In this document: one piece after another, positions 31,688-43,037 of the stretch | Layout: the number at the start of each line of letters is the position of its first letter | Position numbering within the stretch: position 1 is the first letter of the stretch | Assembly: GCA_032622095.1 (NCBI GenBank) | Contig: CP136062.1 | Location: 199,647,887-199,711,886 of the forward strand | Source: Siphonodentalium dalli | Lineage: Eukaryota > Mollusca > Scaphopoda > Gadilida > Siphonodentaliidae | Direction of reading: 5' to 3' | DNA: 64,000 bases | Translations under genes and position numbers: made by a program | The notes under the pieces: generated by a model | Seen by the model: only the letters and a program-made list of their open reading frames with translations | Databases searched by the model: none | Told to the model about the DNA's origin: nothing

Positions 31688-32163
31688 TACGGTTGGCCTT
31701 GGCGGTGGGTATCCTGTCAAAAACCGCCACAAACAGAAAGAACATCAAAATGTAGACAGACTTTGTCCGTATACAAACAAGAAATATCGCATAAACAGTA
31801 TGTTATTGTCATATTTTTTACCATTGTTATGTAAACAAAAGCATAGAAAGTTACTTTTCTGGTGTTTGTTTATATTATGATGGTATACATAAAGAGCGTT
31901 CTTTGTTGGTGAATTCCATATATGGCACTAATAAAGAGCGTTTATGCCATTTTTGTGTGATTAGCCAGTAGCACTGTGCTGTCTTCTGTAACACAATCAG
32001 GCTCTTGCTTAGGTAAAATATAGTATGTCTTTATGATAACATGCTGTTTACGCGATAGTCATGGTATATATGAACGAAACTGTATGCATTTTAATGTTTT
32101 TCTGTATACGGTGATTGGAACAAATATGAATATTTTCGACAACTAAGGCCTCACGTGCCTTTA
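31688..32163 (+). repeat. Dispersed repeat family C, copy 2
   Basis: Parallels 29588-30116, with GGCGGTGGGTATCCTG at the start, two AAAGAGCGTT motifs and CACGTGCCTTTAAATT at the end. It lies between the diverged inverted CGTACGA-rich arms noted near 31225-31420 and 32280-32440, so it may have inserted into another element. Confidence 0.65.
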
Positions 32164-32463
32164 AATTAATATTTATTGGAAATTCGTATTTAATATCTGC
32201 AATAAATACAAATATAGACCTATACCTATAGCATATATACCACGTTAATACGGTAACCCATTGCATTAAACAACCAGATCGTACGATCCGATCGCAACGT
32301 GTGCGGTGGTCTACCGTAAGTGATAAAAACAGAAGTCGCACGACTAAAATCGTACCGTGAGCGCACACAGATCTTACGTCGCAATGGTCTGCGACAAATA
32401 TCGTGCAACAAATATCGCATCATATGTGGCGCGGTCAACACACAGGAGAGTAGATGGGCGCGA

Positions 32464-32880
32464 AGCGCCCGGGATGGTCGAAAAGGTCGAGTGATCTTCT
32501 CCTTCACCATCACGCTAGGAACTATATATAGTCCATATACACACGTTTATGTTTATCAATGCATGTACATGTAAGTACTGGATGGCGCGCCACCTTACCA
32601 CGCATTTTTTTTACGATATCATAATGCTGAACGGGTCATTTTCGCCACGTGTTTTGTTCCCAGCTTGGGGAATCGGTGAATTATGGTACCCATGCAGATT
32701 AACATTTGCAATGTTTTGAGGCCGTGACTTCTTTGAGCGCATTTACTTGTTGCAAAAAGCTTGCATCCGACCACATGACACATGGGTTGCCATCTTCGAA
32801 CTCGGCATTCTTAGCTAAAGTTTAGCTTTTTTGCGATATTAACTTTACGACGGCTAATTTATTATATATACGCTAATATA
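32464..32880. other. No feature seen
   Basis: Unique-looking sequence between the repeat block and the hairpin at 32881. No convincing ORF. Confidence 0.45.
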
Positions 32881-33000
32881 GTGTGTTTTGAAATGTGCTT
32901 TATCTCAATTAGTTAGAATTATGATTTTTCGCGAGGCTCTGCCGAGCGAAAAAATCATACTTCTAACGAGTTGAGATAAAACACATCTCAAAACACATTA
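32881..33000. repeat. Foldback hairpin with CG-rich loop
   Basis: Arms GTGTGTTTTGAAATGTGCTT ... AAAACACATCTCAAAACACA and TAGTTAGAATTATGATTTTT ... AAAAAATCATACTTCTAACG, with the loop CGCGAGGCTCTGCCGAGCG. Confidence 0.75.
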
Positions 33001-34780
33001 TGCTATTGTTGTATTTATCTTATGCCAACCGACACTATAATTTTTTGGCAAATTAAGCTAAATTTATGTCAGTTTTGAAACAAAAACAACCTACATTTTT
33101 GGTAATTTCGAAGAGTAATGTGGTAATTTCGATGAGCAATTCCCGTTACGCATGAATACGCAGTTACAGTACATGTGATGAGGTCGTGGACTTATGGAAC
33201 ATGGGGGTGATTTGTCAGCAAGAAACAAGATATAAGTCCTGATCTAATATTAATCCAAGTTCAGAAATCGGAACTGTGAAATTCTTTCAATCAAATGTCA
33301 ATGTTCTCAAACAAAAAGTAAAGTCTTTCAAACTGTTATAGTTCAGAATTAGCTAGATTGAAAATAACCACGCAAATTCTGAGAAAAGTGTACATCGTAA
33401 ATTTTGCAAATTTTGTGCAGTGCAAGCTTTCTAAAATGAAGGGGAGAGAACAGTGAGTTAAAATTTAGTCATATTAGGGACATTTAATCATGTTTCATCG
33501 AATATGTAGCTACATTAGTATTTTATTCCTCTTGCATGCATTAATTTATTCGTTTAAACCATCCGAAATGCTAAAATTTCGAGGCGAGAGTTTTTGTTGA
33601 TACGTCGCTGAGGCAGCAACGTCGTGAGGTGAAAGGTCACGTTGCGCATATAGTCCTTTCTTGGAGTATAATACACATATGTAAGATATAGCTAAAATTT
33701 AATACATAGTATATAACATTAAACCGGTATAAGATAAATACCAGTAGCATATACAACAACAAAGGTCAAGCTGGCTACTAAACTCAGCTATTCCCAATGA
33801 TGAGTATATAACAAACAATAAAAAGGCGACAATTATTACCTATAATGTGAGTCACACACTTGAAAATCATGATGACAAACTACGTACACGTATGCAATGC
33901 TTGGGTTGGGCTTGGGATGCCTCCCCCACAACTGATCAGTATAATTGGATATTTCATGCTTGAAATTACAGGCTGAATCTAGGCGGAGATTGTTCTGGTT
34001 TAAACAATATTTACTCTACCCTCAAAGAACCTATATTTTTTACAAATGTTATTATTTAGAATAGATGAGGGTAAAGAAGATATAACAACAAGCGAGTCAT
34101 CGCTTATCTTGAGAGCGGAGATTGTGCTGATGTTTAATTCCAGCCAGTATATTTTGTGTAAAACTATTATGAGTTACAACGAGTTTACTATTTTATTTTC
34201 GTTGTTCCATTTTGATTTTATTGTGAAATGATTATCATTTGGGAAATATCAAACTTTCTGGAGTGTTTTAGGTTGAAAATTTCCAAGATTATAACGCTTG
34301 ATAAGTTGATATACCAGTTAGTAAATTCCAAATCAATGGGTGTGCAATAAAAAATTTAATGTCCCAGAGTTTCAGTTAATGGTCTGACTCACTGCAGTTG
34401 GAAAACCGAAGTTGGACATCCATAAACGATGACCCTCAGTGTGCGAAATAATAGTACAAGGTGGACAATTCTGCTGAAGTCAATACAAGCGGGGTTGAAT
34501 AACAGTACAGGATGGCAAGTCAACTTGCTATATTATTTACCATCAAGCATATATATTTATCCAACTCATGCAAGATTACACTGTTCCGCTGATACGTGTA
34601 TATGAAAAAATTACATCTACAGGCACTATAATATTAAAATATATATTTAATATCAGACTAAACCAGTCTACATGTCGGCTATATGAAACAACTAACAGTG
34701 GCAAGTGAAAGCTAGAAATGAGTTGCGCTCAGATTCAAAACTCCTGTTTGTGATATGGGATTCCAACCGACTTCCATTAA
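33001..34780. other. No feature seen
   Basis: AT-rich sequence. A fragment with CAATGGGTGTGCAATAAA near 34334 resembles the end of the dispersed hairpin element. No coding evidence. Confidence 0.45.
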
Positions 34781-35098
34781 CCATTTACCCAACAGAAGGG
34801 CCCTGTGCCAATGCATTCTCTTATTTATGCGAGTCGACCATAGGTCGCCTCGCATATATAAGAGAATGCATTGGCTTAACACACATTAAAAATTATAAAA
34901 TTGTTAAAGAATGTAAGAAAAAATGGCATATATAAGAGAATGCATTGGCACAGGGCATAACTGTAACCATCACAATGTGGTCAAGGAGCCGGTTCCAATG
35001 ATATCCATATTTGTATGGCTCTATTGAGACAGACCGAAGATATTTTAGGCTGTTGAAGCTTTATTTGGCCGGTTTTGGCCGGTTTGTTGGGTAAAGGG
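34781..35098. mobile_element. piggyBac-like MITE, subfamily 1, copy 1
   Basis: TTAA at 34777-34780 and 35099-35102. The left end CCATTTACCCAACA is slightly decayed; the right end is TGTTGGGTAAAGGG. It carries the paired hairpin, of which the second unit is only half present. The right flank has the shared GGCCGGTTTTGGCCGG and AAGCTTTATT stretch. Confidence 0.8.
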
Positions 35099-35102
35099 TT
35101 AA

Positions 35103-35290
35103 CATCTTCGCTTGCCACATAAACAAGAGTTGTTTCTCAAATATTATGATGATGTGTAATTGGAAGTAATCATGTTTTCTAATGTTGGTAAAACAACCAG
35201 TTTGCATTCTTCCGATTAAATCTAAACACTGTAATAAAATGTATGTTTTCCTTACTAAAATCCCGTATGAATTGACAATAAGCGAGATCA
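35103..35290. other. Short gap, nothing seen
   Basis: No recognisable feature. Confidence 0.4.
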
Positions 35291-35428
35291 CTGAGGTTCC
35301 GTGGTTTTAGTGCTACAGTTCTAGAGTAGCATTTCCATATATGGAGCTTTTGAATATTCATGACTTCCATATTTGGAAATGCTACTCCCGAACTTCGACC
35401 TGTAGCACTAACACCACGGAACCGAGGC
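35291..35428. repeat. Foldback hairpin, arms about 60 bp
   Basis: GAGGTTCCGTGGTTTTAGTG ... CACTAACACCACGGAACCGA, and GTAGCATTTCCATATATGGA ... CCATATTTGGAAATGCTAC. A plus-strand ORF runs through it but looks like chance. Confidence 0.75.
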
Positions 35429-36324
35429 TGGATGGATCCAATATGGCCGCGAGTTAGTGAATTTAATGAAGAACAGATGTTATATATTCTATGGAATAAA
35501 CACATTACTGGGTTTAAAGTGACATTTTATAAACGGCATCCGATTTTTTTTAAATGTGCCGGTCATGCATATGGCTTAAACTCCTGTATATAGGAGAGTA
35601 ATGGATCGGCAGGGCTTCGAGGTAAACCATGTAGACCGACCGATATCACAAGCTGGTTTAAGGCGAATGAAACTTGGACTAATCGAATTAGAATCATGAG
35701 TTGTATATACACTATTTATATGTACACAATGTACCTGGTTGGAACCTCGCATTGAAATTCGATAGGAATACACTCCAGCTATGAAGTAATATAGAACTCC
35801 GATCCAATATGGCGTCCTCATACTGTTTGTCCTTCGGAACTTGCTCGGTGTCGCTGCCTGGAAAATAAAAATCGGAACTTGAGGTCATGCCTGTAAAGTT
35901 ACATTCAAACAAGCATTCGCTCTGTCGACTTTGAATGTAGGATGTTGGTTGGTTGAAATCGTCTCAGGTGACGCGGTTAATTGGTTGAAATCACGTCATG
36001 TAATGTCGCGTGCAGGACAATAATCACGTCATGCATGTCGCGTGCAGGACAATACAATATTTTTTCCATATTGTATGGAAGCAACTTGCAACGCCTTACT
36101 AGAATATTGTTGAAATTGTGCGCTACGTACGGTACCAGTATACGATTTCACGGGTTGTAGGAAGGCCTGAGCATAACAGCCAGCGCAGCATATGTTGAAT
36201 GTGACATTACTGGTTTTATGGTTTAATTATTTTTACAATACTGTTCTCAATAAAGTGGAAAAACATGTATGCGTAACACGATTTCCGTATTTATTTCAGG
36301 CCAATTCCGTTTTTTTTTTAAAGA
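35429..36324. other. Unassigned, with a short tandem duplication at 35989-36052
   Basis: AATCACGTCATG followed by ATGTCGCGTGCAGGACAATA is present twice in tandem at 35989-36052. Otherwise no gene or element was recognised. Confidence 0.45.
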
Positions 36325-36730
36325 TGCATAATCCGAATTAACGCTCCCAAATGACTGGCGTTGGAGGTGAAAATGTTGTATTCGAGTCGAGGAACTCACC
36401 CGCCAAAGCTCAAAGTGATCAGATATCGATTTTTGAAATTTGTTATTTCTCGAAATGTATAATTATTTCTGGCCCAGAAAAGAGTCGTCAAACCGATGGT
36501 CTCGGACAAAATTACGGATGAAGATGGATAACTCTAAAATCAAGTAGTAATAGGGCAAAATTTCGTGATACGCAAGTGATAATACCGCCATATTTCGTTG
36601 AACAACATGTTGATAAAGAACACGTTTTGGGAAATTTTATACCATAGTTGACAGCGGTTATAGCATTATTTTGTTGTAATTAATCGATTCTGATAACAAA
36701 GGTGTATTTTGAAGAAATGTTATTGTAAGA
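36325..36730 (-). repeat. Dispersed repeat family B, copy 2 (inverse)
   Basis: Inverse of 28483-28900, with TTAACGCTCC, AAGCTCAAAGTGATCAGATA and GATGAAGATGGATAACTC preserved. Confidence 0.65.
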
Positions 36731-38985
36731 CCAAATATATATGTGTACATTCTACAAGTATACAATAACTGTAGTTTTCAGTGTTATACTTGGAGGTGAA
36801 AGACACTCAGGACCATGCGGAACGAAGCGTGCTTTATCTGGAACACATAATCCTATTTTTTTATTCCAATATCTGTGACTTTTGATTTTAAAGTAAACAA
36901 CCACCTCTTACAGAATATGAAATATTCCGTCATCTATTCTTTGTATCGGATAATACATCATGACACTGCACAAAGGTCTGATCGATCGAGAAACGAAGAT
37001 GTTATTGCGAACTTCCCAAATATCAATCCCTCAAGTTTGTTGTATCTCGAATTCAATAGCCCTGACTGCGGTCTTCTTGGCGAATACTCATGCGGGGATA
37101 ATTGCGACACAACCATTGTTGCAAAATTCAATCCTATTATCGGAATCAATCCCTGCTGTTCAAAGTAAATTATGCATATATAACATGGCTTAGTTTTTAT
37201 CTTGATTTGTTATCTTCACAATACCATCATGCCACATGCATGTTACATATATCTCTATGACTCTATCTGCATTCATGTATCTACCTCCAGTGACGGAATT
37301 CTTGTAATAGTTAGGCGGCAGGTCAGAGAAAAGGTGACTAGAAAAATTATTGCTAAACATCTTAATACAAAATCCCAGCAATGCTAGTAATGTGCTATGG
37401 GATATACCAATAGAATAAATCATAGTTGGCAATTTTCTAGTCACCTCTGTCAAGGTAAAATGTCAGGGTCAAATGGGATGTGCCAAATTTGTATAATCGG
37501 ACTCAAAAACATTTGTTATCGATTTTCGAGTGAAATGGCTTAGACCACCAGAAACGTTGTACCCACATTAAAGATTCGATCCCATGCAGTTGCTCTCACG
37601 TTGGTTATAGGCAGTCAAATATATGAAGTTTCCCATAACAACCGTTGCTATGCAATTAAATTACCCTAGCAACGAGACCAAATTCTAACACGCCTCCTGT
37701 GTCGTCCCCGTCTGTGTACCCCTGTAATGGTAGCCACGGTTACACAGTCAGTAAGGTTCACGGAGCGTGATGTCGTCTTTTGCAAAGCAAAGCTGGTTCG
37801 ATTCCACGATATGGTAATACGTAAAGTTAGGGTGACCTGATTCGTGTTAGTCGTTTGCTTATCGGCGGTCGGTGTTGTTTGTGTGTATAATGGGTGCTTT
37901 TCCAGTTAAATTAACCTCATATGCGGCGTTTCTTCCGCCGTCAAAACTAATATTTCACAGAAGCTGAAACTCCATTAAAAACCAGTAATTGTGGTGTATG
38001 CCCCCAACTCAGTTTGGATAGTGGGCAATGCCAAACGTTTGCATAAAAGAAATATATTGCTGTTTTCTTCGTCCTAGAAAGTTCGTAAATCTGGCGAAAA
38101 ATAATTACAGGAACGCATTGGAGTATCCTTTCCTTTATAATGATCCATATACCCAAATATATTCAAATCTAGCTGCTTGGGACTTGAGTATCTATTATAA
38201 ATTTGTTAACCAGATGGAATACCTTGTTATGTTCCATGTCCAACGAGGGCAATAACTGACAAAAAAATCCATGCACGAAACTTGATCCATGTTATAGCAT
38301 CTTGCCAGTGTGACCATTGATATTTGAGTTGGTTTGTAAGCTTAATTTTAGCATATGAAAATTTGGTGTCATTAATTTCTGGAAGGGAATATTCCCGATT
38401 AGCCAATAATACTCTTCGAGCAGATGGCGAACAAACAGGTCGGGTGTGGAATGATTGACATCAACCAAAGAGAAAGTGATGTTGAGACCGTTTCAAATTC
38501 AATCACGCGCTCGTAGCGGATGTCACAGCTTGTGTGAGAACTGACAGCAAGAACTGCGGAAATATTTACACAGCGAAACAAGGGGCCTTCTACAGTAGAA
38601 AGTGACTCACCGTATAATACTCATCAAAATGAGTAAAATTTAGAGGCACGAAAAGTGTTCCCACTTGAGAGTTTGTTGTCATTGAAACGTGTAGTTAAAT
38701 CAGTCACAGGCATGAACATTTAACCCTCCAACAGCTGCCAATCAAATAATTATTAGCAGATATTTTCTACCAATCAGCGATTGAGGTGGTCGCTTGTTGC
38801 ATTGAAAATTCTTTATTCTCCCTAATGTTGATATCCGCGCACATTTTCAGTGTTAAATTGCCTATTTTCAAACAAATGTTTGTTGTCAAATCATAATATT
38901 CTGAAATTTAGATTTGTGCAACAATGTTGGAAATGCATCAATGATTATAACACTGTATTTATTTTTTACGATTTCCAAAGGTTGG
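36731..38985. other. No firm feature
   Basis: The plus-strand ORF near 36875-37168 ends in a cysteine-rich stretch (CGLLGEYSCGDNC ... PCCSK), but the opposite strand and another frame are also open, so it may be chance. No splice sites or family support. The rest has nothing recognisable. Confidence 0.3.
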
Positions 38986-39033
38986 CTATTCCGAAGGTTC
39001 TCTATTCCGAAGGTACGCTATTCCGAAGGTTCG
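38986..39033. repeat. 16-bp tandem repeat, 3 units
   Basis: CTATTCCGAAGGTTCT, then ...GGTACG, then ...GGTTCG: three head-to-tail copies of CTATTCCGAAGGTNCN. Confidence 0.85.
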
Positions 39034-39971
39034 TTATCTTTCACGTTTAAAGTAGAAAATAAGGCATGTTCTCCGTATGTATAATAGCATATAGACAGAC
39101 GCTGTAAAACTAATTAAACTACTTCTGCAGACGCATTGTCTCCAAGCAACCGTACGCTCCTTCCACAAATGAATATGTGCGGAAACCTCAATTTCTTATA
39201 TATGTCTATTATTGAGTCTAATATATTTATGAAGTGTCATTTTCTAAAGTTTAAATGACTCATATGTAAAAAAAAAAATCCTCAATTCGGGACCAATTTT
39301 TTGCCGACAAACAAACGGCCATTATTCCTAAAGTCGCTGCATATAATTTATATATAAGAACGAAATTGTGGGCAGCCAATTTGGATATAAATTTAAGAAA
39401 ATAGCTATTCTGTATCCCATTCGATCACCCAGTTGAGTTAGATCATGCCATGAATCTCTACTCTGGCTAACGCCCGTAGAGATCATAATCCACCAGTGCA
39501 AACCCTTGGAACTTTTTAAAGTTTGGACAGGGAATATTATAAAGTTGAAAAAATAACACGGGGAATATATTGCTTAGTTATTATCTGGTCCTTGATAATG
39601 TACTTCACTGTAGGTGACGTGGGACGCCCAGGGCAATCGGACATCCCCTTATTAGCGGGCTGAAACCCCATCAACACTTTGCTTAGACCAGGCATGAGGA
39701 TTTGTAGTATTTGAAATAGATCAATATATTATATGTATGCTTGTCTATAAAATAGCGGAAAATTACCGAATCGTAGGTCATCGTATGTATCTCTTATATA
39801 CAGTGAAATAATATTTTGTTATTTCACTATAGATTTTGTTATTTCACGGTAGCTTTTTAGAAATTTTTTCTTTCCGAGTATTGTTCAATTTATTGTACTA
39901 TTAAAAGTGAAAATGGCGCACAATTGAACAATTTGAACATTAATAAAGCGCACATAATAAAAAGAATACAT
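39034..39971. other. No feature seen
   Basis: AT-rich sequence with no convincing ORF or repeat. Confidence 0.45.
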
Positions 39972-40463
39972 ACAGTTTTTTGTTTGAATACCTGAAACAT
40001 CTCATCGTGTTTGGAAAGAAATATCAAATTTTCTCTTGCAGTCGCTCGTGAAAATTTGATATTTCTATCCAGACAATCATGATATATTTATATCCAGACA
40101 ATCATGATATATTTCTATCCAGACAATCATGATATATTTCTATCCAGACAATCATGATATATTTCTATTCAGACAATCATGATATATTTCTATCCAGACA
40201 ATCATGATATATTTCTATCCAGACAATCATGATATATTTCTATCCAGACAATCATGATATATTTCTATCCAGACAATCATGATATATTTCTATCCAGACA
40301 ATCATGATATATTTCTATCCAGACAATCATGATATATTTATATCCAGACAATCATGATATATTTCTATCCAGACAATCATGATATATTTCTATCCAGACA
40401 ATCATGATATATTTTTCTATCCAGACAATCATGATATATTTCCGTATTCAAACACAAACTGTA
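39972..40463. mobile_element. Inverted-repeat element containing a hairpin and a 25-bp satellite
   Basis: Outer ends ACAGTTTTTTGTTTGAATAC and, inverted, ACAGTTTGTGTTTGAATACG. Inside is a hairpin (GAAATATCAAATTTT ... AAAATTTGATATTTC around CTTGCAGTCGCTCGTG), then the satellite. The structure suggests a foldback transposon whose internal part expanded as a tandem array. Confidence 0.7.
40065..40441. repeat. 25-bp satellite, 15 units
   Basis: Fifteen copies of a 25-bp unit with core ATCCAGACAATCATGATATA. Only a few substitutions (for example ATTCAG) and one 2-bp insertion near the end. The unit contains the palindrome ATCATGAT. Confidence 0.95.
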
Positions 40464-40488
40464 GAGATTCTCTATATATATCTTTTAC

Positions 40489-41214
40489 AAAAATAGAAAG
40501 GTGAGGGAGAAGATCATTCTATTTTTCCAAGCACATTGTGCGCTTCTCGCCCTATAATCACTTCCTCCCAGGTTTTAGGCCGGGTGTTCTCCAAATTTCC
40601 CTGCAAATATTGTCTGATGGACCATGCTCTGAAATTCAACGGTATGTATTTAACACAATATAATCAACGACACTTCAATTATGTAGAGCCAGCTCATCGT
40701 TTAGCTAAAATTTGATTTTGCAATGATTACGAAGTCGATGAACAGGCTTTGGAACCTATCTATTCAGCTTGGCTTGGAATTCATTACATCGCCGCCACAG
40801 CAAATGAGATAAAAAATACATGTCTCGAAGTCGATAAGAATTTACATCGACATCAAGACACTCTCATCGCCTGGTTGTAAGTATCCACTAAATATCCACT
40901 GACAATCCCTTTGACAGCCTCTAACGGGAGAAGACTTCGATAGTCATTAAGGAAGCGTAGGTCTTAACGGTGTCTTTATTGGGAACTGTCATATGAATAA
41001 GGCGAAAGTGGCGACATTAAAAGGATCTGCATCAGGAACCCAGTGGGAGACATTCTAAAATAATATCATGAACAATAGGGACCAGCGTTCTAGCGAATTT
41101 CATATCACTGTAGGTGTGAATTCATTTCCGATTGCAATGAAAACGTGGAAATAAACGTCCGCGCCGAGAGTTCCTGGCTCAATGATATCGAGCCGTTCAC
41201 GTCCTATAAGGGGT
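40489..41214 (+). pseudogene. Decayed coding sequence, family not recognised
   Basis: The plus frame from 40489 is open to a TGA at 40713 and resumes at once to the TAA at 40878-40880. It includes a C-x2-C (KFPCKYC) with downstream H residues (RHF, AHR) and EQALEPIYSAWLGIHYIAA. The other frames are full of stops. A GTAAGT donor-like site is at 40874. Short protein-like frames follow at about 40949-41058 (GVFIGNCHMNKAKVATLKG) and 41115-41214 (NVEINVRAESSWLNDIEPF then TGA). One in-frame stop and frame changes suggest a dead gene or retro-element relic. I cannot assign a family; a real multi-exon gene is less likely. Confidence 0.4.
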
Positions 41215-41312
41215 GAATATCAACCATAGTCAAATGGTCCTGCTAATTTATTACGATGCTGGTGAGTCCTGCTCTATTGCTATGATGATGGTTGGCCAAA
41301 GCTATCTGTTAA

Positions 41313-41693
41313 CCCTTTACCCAACAAACCGGCCAAAATCGGTCCATATAAAGCTTCAACAGCCTAAAATATCTTCGGTCTGTCTCAATAACACCATACA
41401 AATATGGATATTATTGGAACCGGTTCGTTGACCACATTGTGATGGTTACAGTTATGCCCTGTGCCAATGCATTCTCTTATATATGCGAGTCGACCATAGG
41501 TCGCCTCGCATATATAAGAGAATGCATTGGCCTAAAAAAAAATTCTTATAATATTTTCTACATTCTTTGACAATTTGATAATTTTTAATATGTGTTAAGC
41601 CAATGCATTCTCTTATATATGCGAGGCGACCTATGGTCGACTCGCATATATAAGAGAATGCATTGGCACAGAGCCGTTCTGTTGGGTAAAGGG
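41313..41693. mobile_element. piggyBac-like MITE, subfamily 1, copy 2
   Basis: TTAA at 41309-41312 and 41694-41697; TIRs CCCTTTACCCAACA. Two full hairpins (about 41463-41531 and 41602-41667) in inverted order. Confidence 0.85.
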
Positions 41694-41795
41694 TTAAGAA
41701 AAAGTACCGTTATTGTTCCTCAGGTTGTCTTTTGCGGTGTTTGGCTAATCCGAGCGATATGAGAAAAAGCCAGTGTCTGTTTACACATTCGAGAA

Positions 41796-42242
41796 CATAT
41801 GTGACCCGCCATATCAAATCCAGTCGGAAGTCGGGATTTTTTTACCCTGTGCCAATGCATTCTCTTATATATGCGAGTCGACCATGGGTCGCCTCGCATA
41901 TATAAGAGAATGCATTGGCCTAACAATTTTTTACAATTTTAATTTTTTTTTCTTGTATTCTTTAACAATTTTATAATTTCACCCATACAGAGCCCCAGAC
42001 AAACATGAGCAGACGACACTCTTCTGGGTGCTTCTATATATGTGTGGGGCTCCCTGCAGGGTAATTGATGTTTTTTTATTTTATGTCCTAAAAATTGTAA
42101 GAAACATTTGTTAGGCCAATGCATTCTCTTATATATGCGAGGCGACCTATGGTCGACTCGCATATATAAGAGAATGCATTGGCACAGGGTAAAAAAATCC
42201 CGACTTCCGACTGGATTTGATATGGCGGGTCACATATATGTT
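41796..42242. mobile_element. Paired-hairpin element with extended inverted arms
   Basis: The outer arms ATATGTGACCCGCCATATCA and GATATGGCGGGTCACATAT extend the inverted repeat about 45 bp beyond the CCCTGTGCC boundary. The core is the same paired hairpin as at 29130-29499, with the CCCTGCAGGG-containing centre. Either it inserted inside an older palindrome, or the flank was duplicated in inverse. Confidence 0.8.
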
Positions 42243-42921
42243 TTCAAATATTTTAATCATAGTGGTGCTGGTTTCAGCGATACGACAGCGATGGCCATCT
42301 GAATGATAGCCAGGTTACAACAACCAACACAGCCATTATTCAAATATTTCACAATTCCAACTGCTGATTTTTTGAGACACATGCCGGGGGTGGGTGGGTT
42401 GGTTATGCCGGGCCGGGAAAAATGAGGTATGCAAATTTGTTCCTATACTGAAATTTATTCATGTTTCTCCTCTTTCAACATTATATAGACTCTTATCTGT
42501 ATACATGAATATATAATTTAGAACACATTTCGCTATATATGGTCTGAGGTTTCAATATCTGTTCAAATGCAGGCATTCTGGCAGACATACCTCGATGTTT
42601 GGTCAATCACTTGATAAATAAAGTGCGTTTGCCTATACAACCGAATACAAAACACCCGAAACAAAAACGACTTTACATATTTGCGTTATTTGGTTTGTGT
42701 ACTACAACTGTTAAGAACACGGGGCTAATTGTTTCGTGTGACTGAAGCAATATTTTGTCGGCATTATCTTGTTTATAGGTATGTTAATTGTTATCAGTCG
42801 TTGTACTCAATGATTACAAAAAAGATAAATTATAATTCATTCCCACTTATAGTAATAAGATTACAGTTAGACAACATACCTTATGAACTGTGCTCATGAC
42901 AACGTGTTGAATCTGTTTCAG
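42243..42921. other. No feature seen
   Basis: AT-rich, intron-like sequence leading to the acceptor at 42921. Confidence 0.45.
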
Positions 42922-43037
42922 GGTTTAATTGGACAATTTACCTCATCAAAACTCGATATCGTGGTCAGTATTCACGGGGAGACTGTCGTGCAGATTGAAA
43001 ATTCAAATATGAGCCAACATGAGCGAAAGTTTATTGA
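42922..43037 (+). CDS. Candidate internal coding exon of an unidentified host gene
   Basis: 116 bp between a good acceptor (AATCTGTTTCAG) and a consensus donor (GA|GTAAGT). Exactly one frame is open, giving about 39 residues (FTSSKLDIVVSIHGETVVQI in the middle); the other two frames contain stops. The alternation of hydrophobic residues around a G-E turn looks like a beta hairpin and weakly recalls lipid-binding-protein second exons, but this is unverified. Neighbouring exons were not found. Confidence 0.4.

Noticed and set aside
36875-37168. Cysteine-rich toxin-like C-terminus
   Set aside because: No signal peptide or splice sites, and other frames on both strands are equally open; insufficient support.
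40065-40441. CRISPR-like array
   Set aside because: Units are contiguous 25-bp repeats without unique spacers, in animal DNA; this is a satellite.
41459-41670. Repeated short ORFs reading YICESTIGRLAYIREC and MRGDLWSTRIYKRMHW
   Set aside because: They recur at every hairpin unit and are translations of the palindrome, not a gene family.
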